DNA from: Nocardioides marmotae
GTDB taxonomy: Bacteria; Actinomycetota; Actinomycetes; Propionibacteriales; Nocardioidaceae
DNA: 64,000 nucleotides
Assembly: GCF_013177455.1 (NCBI RefSeq)
Contig: NZ_CP053660.1
Location: 3,348,001-3,412,000, forward strand
Direction of reading: 5' to 3'
Position numbers and translations under genes: made by a program. The notes beneath the pieces are model-generated. The model was not told where the DNA came from and did no database searches. It was given only the letters and a program-made list of their open reading frames with translations. Positions 16,967 to 26,997 of the stretch are shown piece after piece. Position 1 is the first letter of the stretch. Every line of letters begins with the position of its first letter.

Positions 16967-17060
16967 GGTGTCTCCTCCGGGCAAGGCGGTACGACGCGCG
17001 GTCGCGCGCCGGGGCGCGGGTCCGGTCGGACCCGCAGGGGACGCCTGGGCGGGATGCCGC

Positions 17061-17840
17061 TCAGGCGGGGAGGAGGCTCGGTGGACCGCGGCGCCGGGAG
17101 GGGTCGTCGAGGACGCCGGGCAGGCGGACCCGCCGCGGGACGGGGGCGGGCAGGTGGACGCGGCCGGCGGCAAGGGTGTCGCGCACGGCCGCGAGCGCCG
17201 CGCCCAGCACCAGGTGGGCGCGCGTCGCGACGTCGAGGCGGGCCAGGCCGAGGTGGACCAGGCTCCACAGCGCCGACTCGCCCACGGCGAGCCACAGCCC
17301 CAGCGCCACCGCGCCGAGGGTGTGGGCGAGGACCATCGTCGGGCCCTGCGCCGCCAGGTGGGCGACCTGGTGGTCGACGAACGCGGACAGCGCGGAGAAC
17401 GGGTCGGCCGCGGGCCCGCCGGCCACGCCGGCGGTCGCGGACTGGTACTGCTCGATGAGGCTTCCGGTACGCCGGGTCGAGGCGTCGGCGGCGGCGCCCA
17501 TCGTGCCGGCGAGGTCGGGGGCGGCACGCAGGGGCGCGGCCGGCGCCGAGCCGGTGGCCGACGTGGTGGCCGACGTGGTGGCCGTGCCCGCGTGGCCGGC
17601 CAGGGTGCTCAGCGCGGCGTGGGTCGCGAGCTGGCCGCCGACCACGAGGGCGACCAGGCGCCCGGCGGAGGCGCGGGTGCGGAGCAGGGGCGCGACGAGG
17701 ACGGTGCTGAGGCCGAGCAGGGCGGCCAGGGCCACCGGGTGCGGGAGGGAGCCGTCCGCGGCGACGTGGGAGACCACGCCCGCGCCCAGCGCGACGACGG
17801 CCAGGACCAGGGCACGGGTCCAGAGCAACGGCGTGCGCAT
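17061..17840 (-). CDS. Integral membrane protein of the copper chaperone group
   Basis: 259 residues from ATG 17840, preceded by GGAGG; longer upstream frames lack a good start. Four to five hydrophobic segments: about 5-25 (LLWTRALVLAVVALGAGVV), 35-55, 62-80, and two near 165-215 (TMVLAHTLGAVALGLWLAVGESALWSLVHLGL). His residues recur at membrane edges (VSHVAADGSLPHPVA, LATHAALSTLAGHAG, DHQVAHLAAQ, LAHTLG), which would suit metal contact, but no named motif is seen. The C-terminus is basic and Pro-rich. Position just upstream of the PCuAC gene suggests a role in copper delivery; family not recognised with certainty. Confidence 0.7.
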   Translation of the reverse strand: MRTPLLWTRALVLAVVALGAGVVSHVAADGSLPHPVALAALLGLSTVLVAPLLRTRASAGRLVALVVGGQLATHAALSTLAGHAGTATTSATTSATGSAPAAPLRAAPDLAGTMGAAADASTRRTGSLIEQYQSATAGVAGGPAADPFSALSAFVDHQVAHLAAQGPTMVLAHTLGAVALGLWLAVGESALWSLVHLGLARLDVATRAHLVLGAALAAVRDTLAAGRVHLPAPVPRRVRLPGVLDDPSRRRGPPSLLPA

Positions 17841-17965
17841 CGGGACCTCCTCCATCGGCGGCCCCAGGCTACCGGCCCCGCGCCTGCCGCCAGGGGCCGA
17901 TGCCCGCCGGGTGGTGCGGATCACCCCGCACGGCCGCGGGGAGCCCGGCCGCCCGGCTTCCACCC

Positions 17966-18577
17966 TCAGGAAGGCAGCGTCGCGAGCGTCTTCTCGATCT
18001 CCTTCTGAACCCACCTCTCCTGGCCTGCGTGCGCCTTCTCCAGCGGTCCTCGGGCACGCGGGTCGGGATGCTTGCGCAGGGCGATGACGGCGGGGACCAG
18101 GACGTCCGGGTCATCGAGGAGCCCGATGAGCACGTCGGCTGCTTCGGCGCGCTTGGACCTGCCCAGGCCGCGGACGACCATCTCGCGGCCTCGGCCGTAG
18201 GCCCGGTCGGTCGCGAGGGCGACGAGGTCGTCGAAGCAGCGGTCGTCCCAGAGGACCTCGATGCTGTTCCCCGCGGCCCACCGCAGCTGGAATCCGGTGG
18301 GGTCGACGCTGGTGTCCATCCTCGTGAAGTCCTCGATGAGCGCCGGCAGCGCAGCCTGGGCGAACCTCACGGCGAGGCTGCGCAGGAGCCCCTCCTTGAG
18401 GTCCATGTCGCGTACGCGCGGCAGCCAGCCGGCCAGGATCGGGACGGCGTCGCGGTAGTCGCGGTACCGCTCGCGCAAGGAGTACACCGAGTCCACGTCG
18501 TAGCCGGCGATGCGCAGCTCTTCGAGGATGGCGGCAGCCTGCGCCTGGGGGTTCTCGTGGCTCTCCGTGCCTGGCAT
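17966..18577 (-). CDS. HEAT-repeat-like protein
   Basis: 203 residues, no signal peptide. Helical repeats in the second half (CFDDLVALATDRAYGRGREMVVRGLGR, AEAADVLIGLLDDPDVLVPAVIALRKHPDPRARGPLEK) match the HEAT/PBS lyase pattern, with alternating hydrophobic helices and the DPDV/D-x-R turns. The N-terminal half (VYSLRERYRDYRDAVPILAGWLP) is probably also helical. HEAT proteins serve as scaffolds; the partner is unknown. A GAGG ribosome binding site precedes ATG 18577, and a (GTG)7 tract lies just upstream. Confidence 0.75.
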   Translation of the reverse strand: MPGTESHENPQAQAAAILEELRIAGYDVDSVYSLRERYRDYRDAVPILAGWLPRVRDMDLKEGLLRSLAVRFAQAALPALIEDFTRMDTSVDPTGFQLRWAAGNSIEVLWDDRCFDDLVALATDRAYGRGREMVVRGLGRSKRAEAADVLIGLLDDPDVLVPAVIALRKHPDPRARGPLEKAHAGQERWVQKEIEKTLATLPS

Positions 18578-18593
18578 GGCCTCACATCCAGCA

Positions 18594-18615
18594 GTGGTGG
18601 TGGTGGTGGTGGTGG
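18594..18615. repeat. Trinucleotide microsatellite (GTG)7
   Basis: Seven GTG units plus one G in the gap between the divergent HEAT and LysM genes, within 20-40 bp of the HEAT gene start. A possible slippage site affecting promoter spacing. Confidence 0.8.
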
Positions 18616-18683
18616 AACTGTGCCAGGCGCTGTGGAGAGGGGGTTGACGATCCAGCCCAACAGGCGTTGGCTCGCTTCAACAC

Positions 18684-18703
18684 ACGCAAACGGACGCAAA
18701 CGC
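18684..18703. repeat. Tandem 10-bp direct repeat upstream of the LysM gene
   Basis: ACGCAAACGG followed at once by ACGCAAACGC, 21 bp before the LysM gene start. A 10-bp period puts both copies on the same face of the helix, as for a regulator bound in tandem. No regulator can be named. Confidence 0.5.
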
Positions 18704-18723
18704 AGAGATTGACGAGGTCCGGG

Positions 18724-19383
18724 ATGGACGAGCCGCGGCGTATCCGGCCGGCGCGATGCCTGCTGGTCGAGCTGGCCGCGACGATGACCGTCGCCGGGCT
18801 CGGTGCGGTCGCGCTGCCGAGCGTGCCGGGGGCGGCGCCCGGGCCGGGCACGACCTTCGAGGACCTCCTCGTCGGCGGCTGCGCCGTCGCCGTCCTCGTC
18901 ACCTCCGCGTGGCTGTGGCTGCTCACCACCGTCGTGGTGGTCGAGGCGCTCCGCGGCCGCACGGACCGGCGCGCGGGCGTCCCCCGGTTCGTGCGGACCG
19001 CGGTCCTGGCCGCGTGCGGCGTCGCGCTCGTCGTGCCCGCACCCGCGCTCGCCGCCGAGCGCCCGCACCCGCTGGACGGGCTGCCGATGCCGGACCGGGC
19101 GACCTCCACCGCCGCCTGGGTCGCCGCGGCGGTCGACGGCGCGACCCGGCCGCCGGCCCGCGAGCCCGACGCGCCGCGGACCCACGTCGTGCGGACCGGC
19201 GACACCCTGTGGGCGATCGCGGCCGCCGGCCTCTCCCCCACGGCGGACCCCGACGACGTCGTACGTCGCTCGCACCGCCTCCACCAGCTCAACCGGGCCG
19301 TCATCGGGGACGACCCGGACCTCATCCATCCCGGCCAGCGGCTCCGCCTGCCGCCCGCCGCGCACCGAGGAGACCAGTCATGA
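18724..19383 (+). CDS. Membrane-anchored LysM domain protein
   Basis: 219 residues from ATG 18724, preceded by GAGG. Two membrane helices (about 13-33 and 45-75, the second rich in Trp/Leu/Val) and a third hydrophobic stretch (AVLAACGVALVVPAPALAA, about 92-110) are followed by an outside LysM domain: THVVRTGDTLWAIAAAG ... HPGQRLRLP (about 155-212). LysM binds N-acetylglucosamine in peptidoglycan. Its stop overlaps the start of the Rv3235-like gene (ATGA). The LysM gene/Rv3235-like gene/secA neighbourhood recurs in actinobacteria. Confidence 0.83.
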   Translation: MDEPRRIRPARCLLVELAATMTVAGLGAVALPSVPGAAPGPGTTFEDLLVGGCAVAVLVTSAWLWLLTTVVVVEALRGRTDRRAGVPRFVRTAVLAACGVALVVPAPALAAERPHPLDGLPMPDRATSTAAWVAAAVDGATRPPAREPDAPRTHVVRTGDTLWAIAAAGLSPTADPDDVVRRSHRLHQLNRAVIGDDPDLIHPGQRLRLPPAAHRGDQS

Positions 19384-19916
19384 CCCCACGACCCGGCGGG
19401 CGGGGCGAGAACGTCCTCGCCTTCCCCGGCACGACCCTGCCCGCCACCGTCCAGGGCACCCTCGCGCTCGACCTCAGCCCGCGTCTGGACCCGCCGCCCG
19501 GCCGCGGACCCGACGGCGCGACCTCCGCCGGCGTCGTGCCCGTCGACCTGCGCCGCCGGCGCGAGCTCGAGCAGTGGTCGCGGCGCTTCGCCCAGGCGGC
19601 CGTCGAGATCGTCGGCGGCGACCGCCCCGTCAGCCAGCTGCTGCGCTGGGCGACCGCGGAGGTGTACGCCGACCTCGACCGCCGCGCCAGCCTCGTCGCC
19701 CGCGCCGGCGGCCACCGCCCGGGCGTCGGTCGCGTGCAGCCGGTCCGGCCCAAGGTGCTCAGCGTGCACAGCTGCTTCGTCAGCGCCTCGGCCGCCGAGA
19801 CGAGCATCCACGTCCGCTACGGCGAGCGGTCCCGCGCCGTCGCCGCCCGCTTCGAGGAGCGGCCCGCCCCGCACGGGCCCGCCCGCTGGGTGTGCACCGC
19901 CCTCGACTTCGCCTGA
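19380..19916 (+). CDS. Rv3235-like family protein
   Basis: 178 residues. The conserved part is C-terminal: FAQAAVEIVGGDRPVSQLLRWATAEVYADLDRRASL, then VRPKVLSVHSCFVSASAAETSIHVRYGERSRAVAARFE and WVCTALDF, the pattern of the actinobacterial family found beside secA (Rv3235 in M. tuberculosis). The N-terminal 60 residues are Pro/Arg-rich and probably disordered. No catalytic motif or signal peptide is visible. Function is unknown; coupling to the LysM gene by a 4-bp overlap suggests an envelope-linked task. Confidence 0.85.
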   Translation: MTPRPGGRGENVLAFPGTTLPATVQGTLALDLSPRLDPPPGRGPDGATSAGVVPVDLRRRRELEQWSRRFAQAAVEIVGGDRPVSQLLRWATAEVYADLDRRASLVARAGGHRPGVGRVQPVRPKVLSVHSCFVSASAAETSIHVRYGERSRAVAARFEERPAPHGPARWVCTALDFA

Positions 19917-19953
19917 CGTGAGCATCCCGCTCGCTGCCGGACCGGAGAACGGC

Positions 19954-19991
19954 GAACGCCGGCCGGGTCCGCGAGGACCGAGCCGGCGTTC
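19954..19991. terminator. Bidirectional terminator between the Rv3235-like gene and secA
   Basis: Perfect 10-bp arms GAACGCCGGC (19954-19963) and GCCGGCGTTC (19982-19991) around an 18-nt loop, lying between two convergent stop codons. Confidence 0.7.
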
Positions 19992-20003
19992 GAGGGGCTG
20001 GTG

Positions 20004-22826
<2,823 letters not shown>

Positions 22827-22900
22827 GGGGGTACAACTCCTAGAGCGGTGGGTAGCCGGACGGGCGGCGCCGCAACTCTACCCACGGGGTCGAGCCCTCC

Positions 22901-24118
22901 CTAACCGGAGAGCAAAGACACAGCGAGCGCCCCGGCGAGGTCGCCGCGGGACTCGACGACCACCGGGTCGCCGGCGTCCAGGCCCAGCCAGCCGGCCAGC
23001 CGGCACAGCTCGACCGCGAGCTCCGGCGCCGTCTCCGGCGGCGCGTCGGGCTCGGCGTACGCGCCCTTGACCAGGAGCCGCCCGGTCGCCCGGTCGGCCT
23101 TGAGGTCGACGCGCCCGACCAGCCGGTCGCCCAGCAGGAACGGCAGCACGTAGTAACCGTGGACCCGCTTCTCGGCCGGCACGTAGATCTCGATGCGGTA
23201 GCGGAACCCGAAGATCCGCTCGGTGCGCTCGCGCTCCCACACCAGGGGGTCGAAGGGGCTCAGCAGGGCCCGGGCGTCGACCCGACGGGGGCGCCGGGCC
23301 TGGGCGTGGAGGTACGCCGGCCGGTCCCACCCCTCGACCCGGGCGGGGAGCAGCTCGCCGGCCTCGACCAGCTCCTCGACCGCCCGCCGGGTGTCAGCCA
23401 GCCCCATCCGGTAGTAGTCGCGCAGGCACGCGACGGTCGCGATCCCGTGGGAGCGGGCCGCCCGGCGCACCAGCTCGCGGCCCGCCTCCTCCCGCGAGGG
23501 GGCGGGCATCGCCAGCACCTCGGGCGGCAGCACCCGCTCGGGCAGGTCGTAGCGCGGCTCAAAGGACGAGGTCCGCGAGGCGATGGCCAGGGCGCCGGTC
23601 ATGTAGAGGAGGTCCAGCGCCTTGCGCGCCCCCGACCAGTTCCACCCCCAGTGCTCCTTGATGCGCGGCGAGTCGTCGCCGAGGAGCGGCTCGAGGTCGC
23701 GGGCGCTGCTCGCCCCGCGCGCCCGCACCTCGGCGAGGACCGTCGCGGCCAGGTCGTCGGGGACCTCGCGCCACCACTTGCCGCGCAGCTCGCGGTAGTC
23801 GTCCATCCGGTGCTGCATGTGCGGCCACAGCTCGACGGGCATGAACGCCTGCACGTGCGCCCAGTACTCCACCACCCGCCGGGGGCTCCGCTCCGCGGCC
23901 CGCTGGAGCAGGCCGGTGTCGTAGGGCCCCATCCGCGAGTAGAGCGGCATGAAGTGCGCCCGCTGGAGCACGTTGACCGAGTCGACCTGGAGCACACCCG
24001 TGCGCTCGAGGGTGCGCGTGAAGGTCCGCATCGTCGGCGCGGTGTGCCGCGGGTCGAGGAAGCCCTGGGCCGCCAGCGCCACGCGGCGCGCCTGCGCGCG
24101 GGAGAGGTGCTCGGTCAC
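22901..24118 (-). CDS. AlkX/YcaQ-type winged-helix DNA glycosylase
   Basis: 405 residues. The protein matches the HTH_42 (YcaQ/AlkZ) family: SRAQARRVALAAQGF, LQVDSVNVLQRAHFMPLYSRMGPYD (the Q-V-D catalytic motif about residue 44-46), YWAHVQAFMPVELWP, GWNWSGARKALDLLYMTGAL and LLSPFDPLVWERERTERIFGF...YVPAEKRVHGYYVLPFLLGDRLVGRVDLKADR. Family members (E. coli YcaQ/AlkX with QxD, Streptomyces AlkZ with QxQ) unhook interstrand DNA crosslinks or remove bulky alkyl adducts. The QxD form points to the AlkX group. A leaderless promoter (TAGCCT, 24125-24130) precedes GTG 24118. Confidence 0.87.
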   Translation of the reverse strand: MTEHLSRAQARRVALAAQGFLDPRHTAPTMRTFTRTLERTGVLQVDSVNVLQRAHFMPLYSRMGPYDTGLLQRAAERSPRRVVEYWAHVQAFMPVELWPHMQHRMDDYRELRGKWWREVPDDLAATVLAEVRARGASSARDLEPLLGDDSPRIKEHWGWNWSGARKALDLLYMTGALAIASRTSSFEPRYDLPERVLPPEVLAMPAPSREEAGRELVRRAARSHGIATVACLRDYYRMGLADTRRAVEELVEAGELLPARVEGWDRPAYLHAQARRPRRVDARALLSPFDPLVWERERTERIFGFRYRIEIYVPAEKRVHGYYVLPFLLGDRLVGRVDLKADRATGRLLVKGAYAEPDAPPETAPELAVELCRLAGWLGLDAGDPVVVESRGDLAGALAVSLLSG

Positions 24119-24124
24119 GGATGC

Positions 24125-24130
24125 AGGCTA
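24125..24130 (-). promoter_or_regulatory. -10 box of a leaderless promoter for the AlkX-like gene
   Basis: TAGCCT on the minus strand, 6 nt before GTG 24118. Confidence 0.5.
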
Positions 24131-24184
24131 GGGCCCGAGACGGTGCTCTGCGGCGTGCTCGCGCGTCCCTGCTGGCCGGCGCGC

Positions 24185-24251
24185 TGCAGGAGTCACCGGT
24201 TAACCGGTGACTCCTGCACTTATCGGGGCAGATCTCCCCTGAGAAGTGCAG
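24185..24251. repeat. Pair of overlapping palindromes upstream of the AlkX-like gene
   Basis: A perfect 34-bp palindrome at 24185-24218 (arm TGCAGGAGTCACCGGTT) is followed by a hairpin CTGCACTT (24214-24221) / AAGTGCAG (24244-24251). The segment CTGCA is used by both, so the two folds compete. The site is 55-120 bp upstream of the AlkX-like promoter and could be an operator, or part of the intergenic repeat cluster that follows. Confidence 0.65.
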
Positions 24252-24327
24252 GGGTCGCGTCTACGCCGGGACGGATGGGGCTAGTGGGGCTCTTGGGGCT
24301 GATAGGGCCAGGCGAGTGGCTCGGCTA

Positions 24328-24377
24328 CGGACGTCATACGGATGGAGCAAGCGGGTGCACGCTCCGCATGACGTCCG
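24328..24377. repeat. Locus-specific inverted repeat heading composite repeat A
   Basis: Arms CGGACGTCAT (24328-24337) and ATGACGTCCG (24368-24377), extended inward by imperfect pairing (GGAGC/GCTCC). It directly precedes the conserved block that is shared with 39.4 kb; the arms themselves are not shared between the two copies. Confidence 0.6.
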
Positions 24378-24399
24378 CCGGATCGAGACCGGCCGGCCC

Positions 24400-24720
24400 G
24401 CGGATCGATGGACACCTCTCCCCCGGCCGCCGCCGCGCCGGAGGTCCGCCCGCAGGACGAGTACGCCGCGCAGGTCGGGGCCGGAGGCGGACGACGGGCG
24501 GGCAGGCCCGGTCGTGGTCGGGTCTGGCGGGCCGGAGCGAGGCACGAGCGCAGGCCTGGTCGACCGGGCCTGCCCGTCCGGCGGGAGCCGCAGGCCCCAC
24601 CCCCACCCGGCGTACGCCGGCCAGGAGCCGGGCCGCCGAGCGACGCGGGAGCCACCACCCCGCCCGCCGCAGGCGGATGGCAGTGGCCGAGGCCGCGGTC
24701 GGCTCACCGGGTTTCGACAC
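24400..24720. repeat. Composite intergenic repeat A, conserved ~320-bp block
   Basis: This block is repeated at 39422-39743 in the same orientation. The central ~120 bp differ at a single position (24520 region, C versus T). Within it GGGCAGGCCCGGTCG (24500-24514) pairs perfectly with CGACCGGGCCTGCCC (24561-24575), and outer segments (GGGGCC...GCGG with CCGC...GGCCCC) extend the stem. The block ends with GGTTTCGACACGCTC, which leads into the tandem array. Open frames exist on both strands but without codon-type constraint, recognisable domains or a ribosome binding site, so I read it as non-coding. It could be a structured RNA, a non-autonomous mobile repeat or a complex terminator. Confidence 0.75.
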
Positions 24721-24734
24721 GCTCAGGCCTTGGC

Positions 24735-25009
24735 GGCCTTCGCTGCTCAACCAGCGGGGGGCACCGGCCTTCGCTGCTCAACCAGCGGGAGGCGCCGGCC
24801 TTCGCTGCTCAACCAGCGGGGGGCACCGGCCTTCGCTGCTCAACCAGCGGGAGGCGCCGGCCTTCGCTGCTCAACCAGCGGGAGGCACCGGCCTTCGCTG
24901 CTCAACCAGCGGGGGGCGCCGGCCTTCGCTGCTCAACCAGCGGGAGGCACCGGCCTTCGCTGCTCAACCAGCGGGGGCCAGCGCTCGCTGCTCAACCAGC
25001 GGCGGCGGA
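24735..25009. repeat. Tandem array of 31-bp units (8 full plus 1 partial)
   Basis: Unit GGCCTTCGCTGCTCAACCAG plus CGGGRGGCRCC, repeated head to tail with variation only at two positions. Each unit has a small hairpin CGCTG-ctcaac-CAGCG. The period is not a multiple of three and no spacers separate the units. The array ends 3 bp before the stop codon of the response regulator gene on the minus strand, so that gene's transcript would run into a series of hairpins. Confidence 0.85.
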
Positions 25010-25012
25010 CGG

Positions 25013-25708
25013 TCAGGGCAGGTCGAGCAGCTTCTCGCGGACGGCGTACATGACCGCCTCCATGCGGGAGTGGAGCTGGAGCTTCTCGAGGATGTTGCGG
25101 ACGTGGTTCTTCACGGTGTTCTCGGAGATGAACAGCTCCTTGGCGATCTCGCGGTTGTTCATCCCCTTCGCCACCAGGCGCAGCACCTCGAGCTCGCGCT
25201 CGGTCAGCCGCAGGCCCGGGACGTGCTCGCGCTCGGGGCGCGACATCTGCTTGAACTCGTCGATCAGCTTGACCGCCATCGAAGGGCTGATCAGCGACTG
25301 GCCGTCGGCGACGACGCGGACCGCCTGGGCGACCTCCTCGATCGAGGAGTCCTTGAGCAGGTAGCCCGAGGCGCCGGACTTGACCGCCTCGTAGAGGTCG
25401 GCCTCCTCATCGGAGACCGTCAGCATGATGATCTTGGCCGAGGGGACGGCCTCCTTGATGGCCCGGCAGGCCTCGATGCCGGTGCGCTTGGGCATCCGGA
25501 TGTCGAGCAGCACCACGTCGGGCGCGGCGCTGGCCGCGAGGCTGGTGCCCTCGACGCCGTCGCCGGCCTCCCCGACGACCTCGATGCCGTCCTCGACGGA
25601 GAGGAGCATCGTCAGCCCACGCCGGAAGAGCTCCTGGTCGTCGACCAGCAGCACCCGGATCGGCTCGGCGGCCCCGCCGGCTGCTGCATCCGCGATCTGT
25701 TCCGCCAT
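25013..25708 (-). CDS. NarL/LuxR-type response regulator
   Basis: 231 residues from ATG 25708; the frame continues upstream but only through a Pro/Gly repeat region. Receiver domain about 17-135: IRVLLVDDQELFRRGL (acidic pair), PDVVLLDIRMPKRTG (phospho-acceptor Asp), VSDEE and GYLLKDSS (the Lys). The LuxR-type helix-turn-helix spans about 160-225: LTERELEVLRLVAKGMNNREIAKELFISENTVKNHVRNILEKL. No kinase gene is adjacent, so it is an orphan regulator at this locus. The same pairing with hpf is seen in Streptomyces. A tandem hairpin array lies just 3' of the gene. Confidence 0.92.
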   Translation of the reverse strand: MAEQIADAAAGGAAEPIRVLLVDDQELFRRGLTMLLSVEDGIEVVGEAGDGVEGTSLAASAAPDVVLLDIRMPKRTGIEACRAIKEAVPSAKIIMLTVSDEEADLYEAVKSGASGYLLKDSSIEEVAQAVRVVADGQSLISPSMAVKLIDEFKQMSRPEREHVPGLRLTERELEVLRLVAKGMNNREIAKELFISENTVKNHVRNILEKLQLHSRMEAVMYAVREKLLDLP

Positions 25709-25764
25709 CCGGGCATCATGGCACGGGTCGACCGGACCGGTCTCCCCGCTCGACGGCCGGTCCC

Positions 25765-25850
25765 GCAGCCCGGACACCCCCGGACGCCACCGGGACACCC
25801 CCGGGACGCCCCGGGACACCCCAGGACACCCCCCGGGACACACCGACGGG
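25765..25850. repeat. Degenerate ccgggacaccc repeats between regulator and hpf
   Basis: About seven loosely spaced copies of ccGGGACaccC in the upstream region of the response regulator gene. They create a Pro/Gly/Ser-rich extension if read in the frame of the regulator, which argues against a start upstream of 25708. Confidence 0.55.
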
Positions 25851-25906
25851 GCGGCCCGTGCGGGCCGCCCCGTCGTACGCCGTGCCCGTCGGGGACGGGC
25901 GAGGAG

Positions 25907-26542
25907 CTACTCGGCCGCCCCCAGGTCGAGGTTGATCACGCCGTAGTCGTAGCCGCGGCGGCGGTAGACCACCGAGGGCCGCTCGGTCTCCTTGTCCACG
26001 AACAGGTAGAAGTCGTGGCCGACCAGCTCCATCTCGTAGAGGGCCTGGTCGAGGGTCATCGGGCTGGCGGCGTGGGTCTTCTCCCGCACGACCAGCGGCC
26101 CGTCGCCCATGACGTCGATCGGTCCGACCTTGCGCTCGAGGGACTCCGCTCCCCCGGCGGACTCGTCCTCGGCCGGAGCGGTCAGGGCGTCGAGGTCGGC
26201 CAGGGCCTGGCCGACCGAGACGGGCGTCTTCTGGCCGCGGTGCACACGGCGGCGGTCGGCCGCGCGGCGCATCTGCGAGGCCATCTTGTCGAGCGCGAGG
26301 TCGAGAGCTCCCATCTTGTCGTCAGCGGCGGCCTCGGCCCGGATGACCGGGCCCTTGGAGAAGGCAGTCAGCTGCACGTGGACCCCCCGGTCCTGTTGAC
26401 GGGGGTTCGGCTCGCAGTCGACCTCGACGTGTACCCGCATGATCCGGTGGTCGTGCTTCTCCAGCCGGGACAGCTTCTCCGCTGCATGCTCTCGGAACCG
26501 CTCCGAGATCTCGCAGTGGCGTCCGGTGACGACAACTTCCAT
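25907..26542 (-). CDS. hpf: Long-form ribosome hibernation promoting factor
   Basis: 211 residues. The N-terminal S30AE domain (about 1-100: MEVVVTGRHCEISERFREHAAEKLSRLEKHD) binds the 30S decoding site; a linker of about 55 residues leads to the C-terminal dimerisation domain (about 150-211: MTLDQALYEMELVGHDFYLFVDKETERPSVVYRRRGYDYGVI), which joins two 70S into 100S particles. This two-domain length defines the long HPF of most non-gamma-proteobacteria. AGGAGG lies close upstream of the ATG. Sits between the response regulator and comF, as in other actinobacteria. Confidence 0.95.
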   Translation of the reverse strand: MEVVVTGRHCEISERFREHAAEKLSRLEKHDHRIMRVHVEVDCEPNPRQQDRGVHVQLTAFSKGPVIRAEAAADDKMGALDLALDKMASQMRRAADRRRVHRGQKTPVSVGQALADLDALTAPAEDESAGGAESLERKVGPIDVMGDGPLVVREKTHAASPMTLDQALYEMELVGHDFYLFVDKETERPSVVYRRRGYDYGVINLDLGAAE

Positions 26543-26997
26543 GTCTACCTCCTGGTGACAGTTGGTTGCTTCAGACCTCTCGCGCCGCCTCGTGCGGACA
26601 GCGCGACATGCCCGCCGCTGGGTACGCCGTCACGGGCGTACCGAGCGGGGCACGAGTGGGAGGAGTCCGTCCGGCCGACCTGGTCTTCGACCCCACAATC
26701 GCCTGCTGGGGCTTCCGCAGCTTCTCCGCCACTACCGGCCCTCTCCCGCCGTCGGCCACATCTGGTGGCCGGGGCGAGGCAGGTCTTACTTCTAAGCCGC
26801 ACCGTGATCGACGTGCGCGGAGACCGCGCGACGTCTTACGTGGACCGTTTCGCCTGCGACTGGCATCGGCTAGCCGATCGGTCCGGGCCCTCGTCGGGAC
26901 CCGCACCGAGACGGTGCAACCACGGACCCGGACGGACTCCATGTCACGACGGTAGTCCGTGCCCCAAGCCGCCGGTAGGGCACCCCTCCCCTGGTGG
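26543..26997. other. 455-bp gap upstream of hpf
   Basis: No convincing gene. It holds the 5' region of hpf (ribosome binding site at about 26548-26555) and the region 3' of comF. A 14-bp palindrome ATCGGCTAGCCGAT (26865-26878) is the only clear symmetric element. The length suggests several promoters or a long leader for hpf; I cannot assign a -10/-35 pair with confidence. Confidence 0.5.

Noticed and set aside
18593..18720. tRNA or small RNA gene in the HEAT/LysM gap
   Set aside because: No cloverleaf or CCA end could be formed; only the microsatellite and a direct repeat are visible.
24735..25009. CRISPR array
   Set aside because: Units are directly joined head to tail, nearly identical over their whole length and have no unique spacers; no cas gene is nearby.
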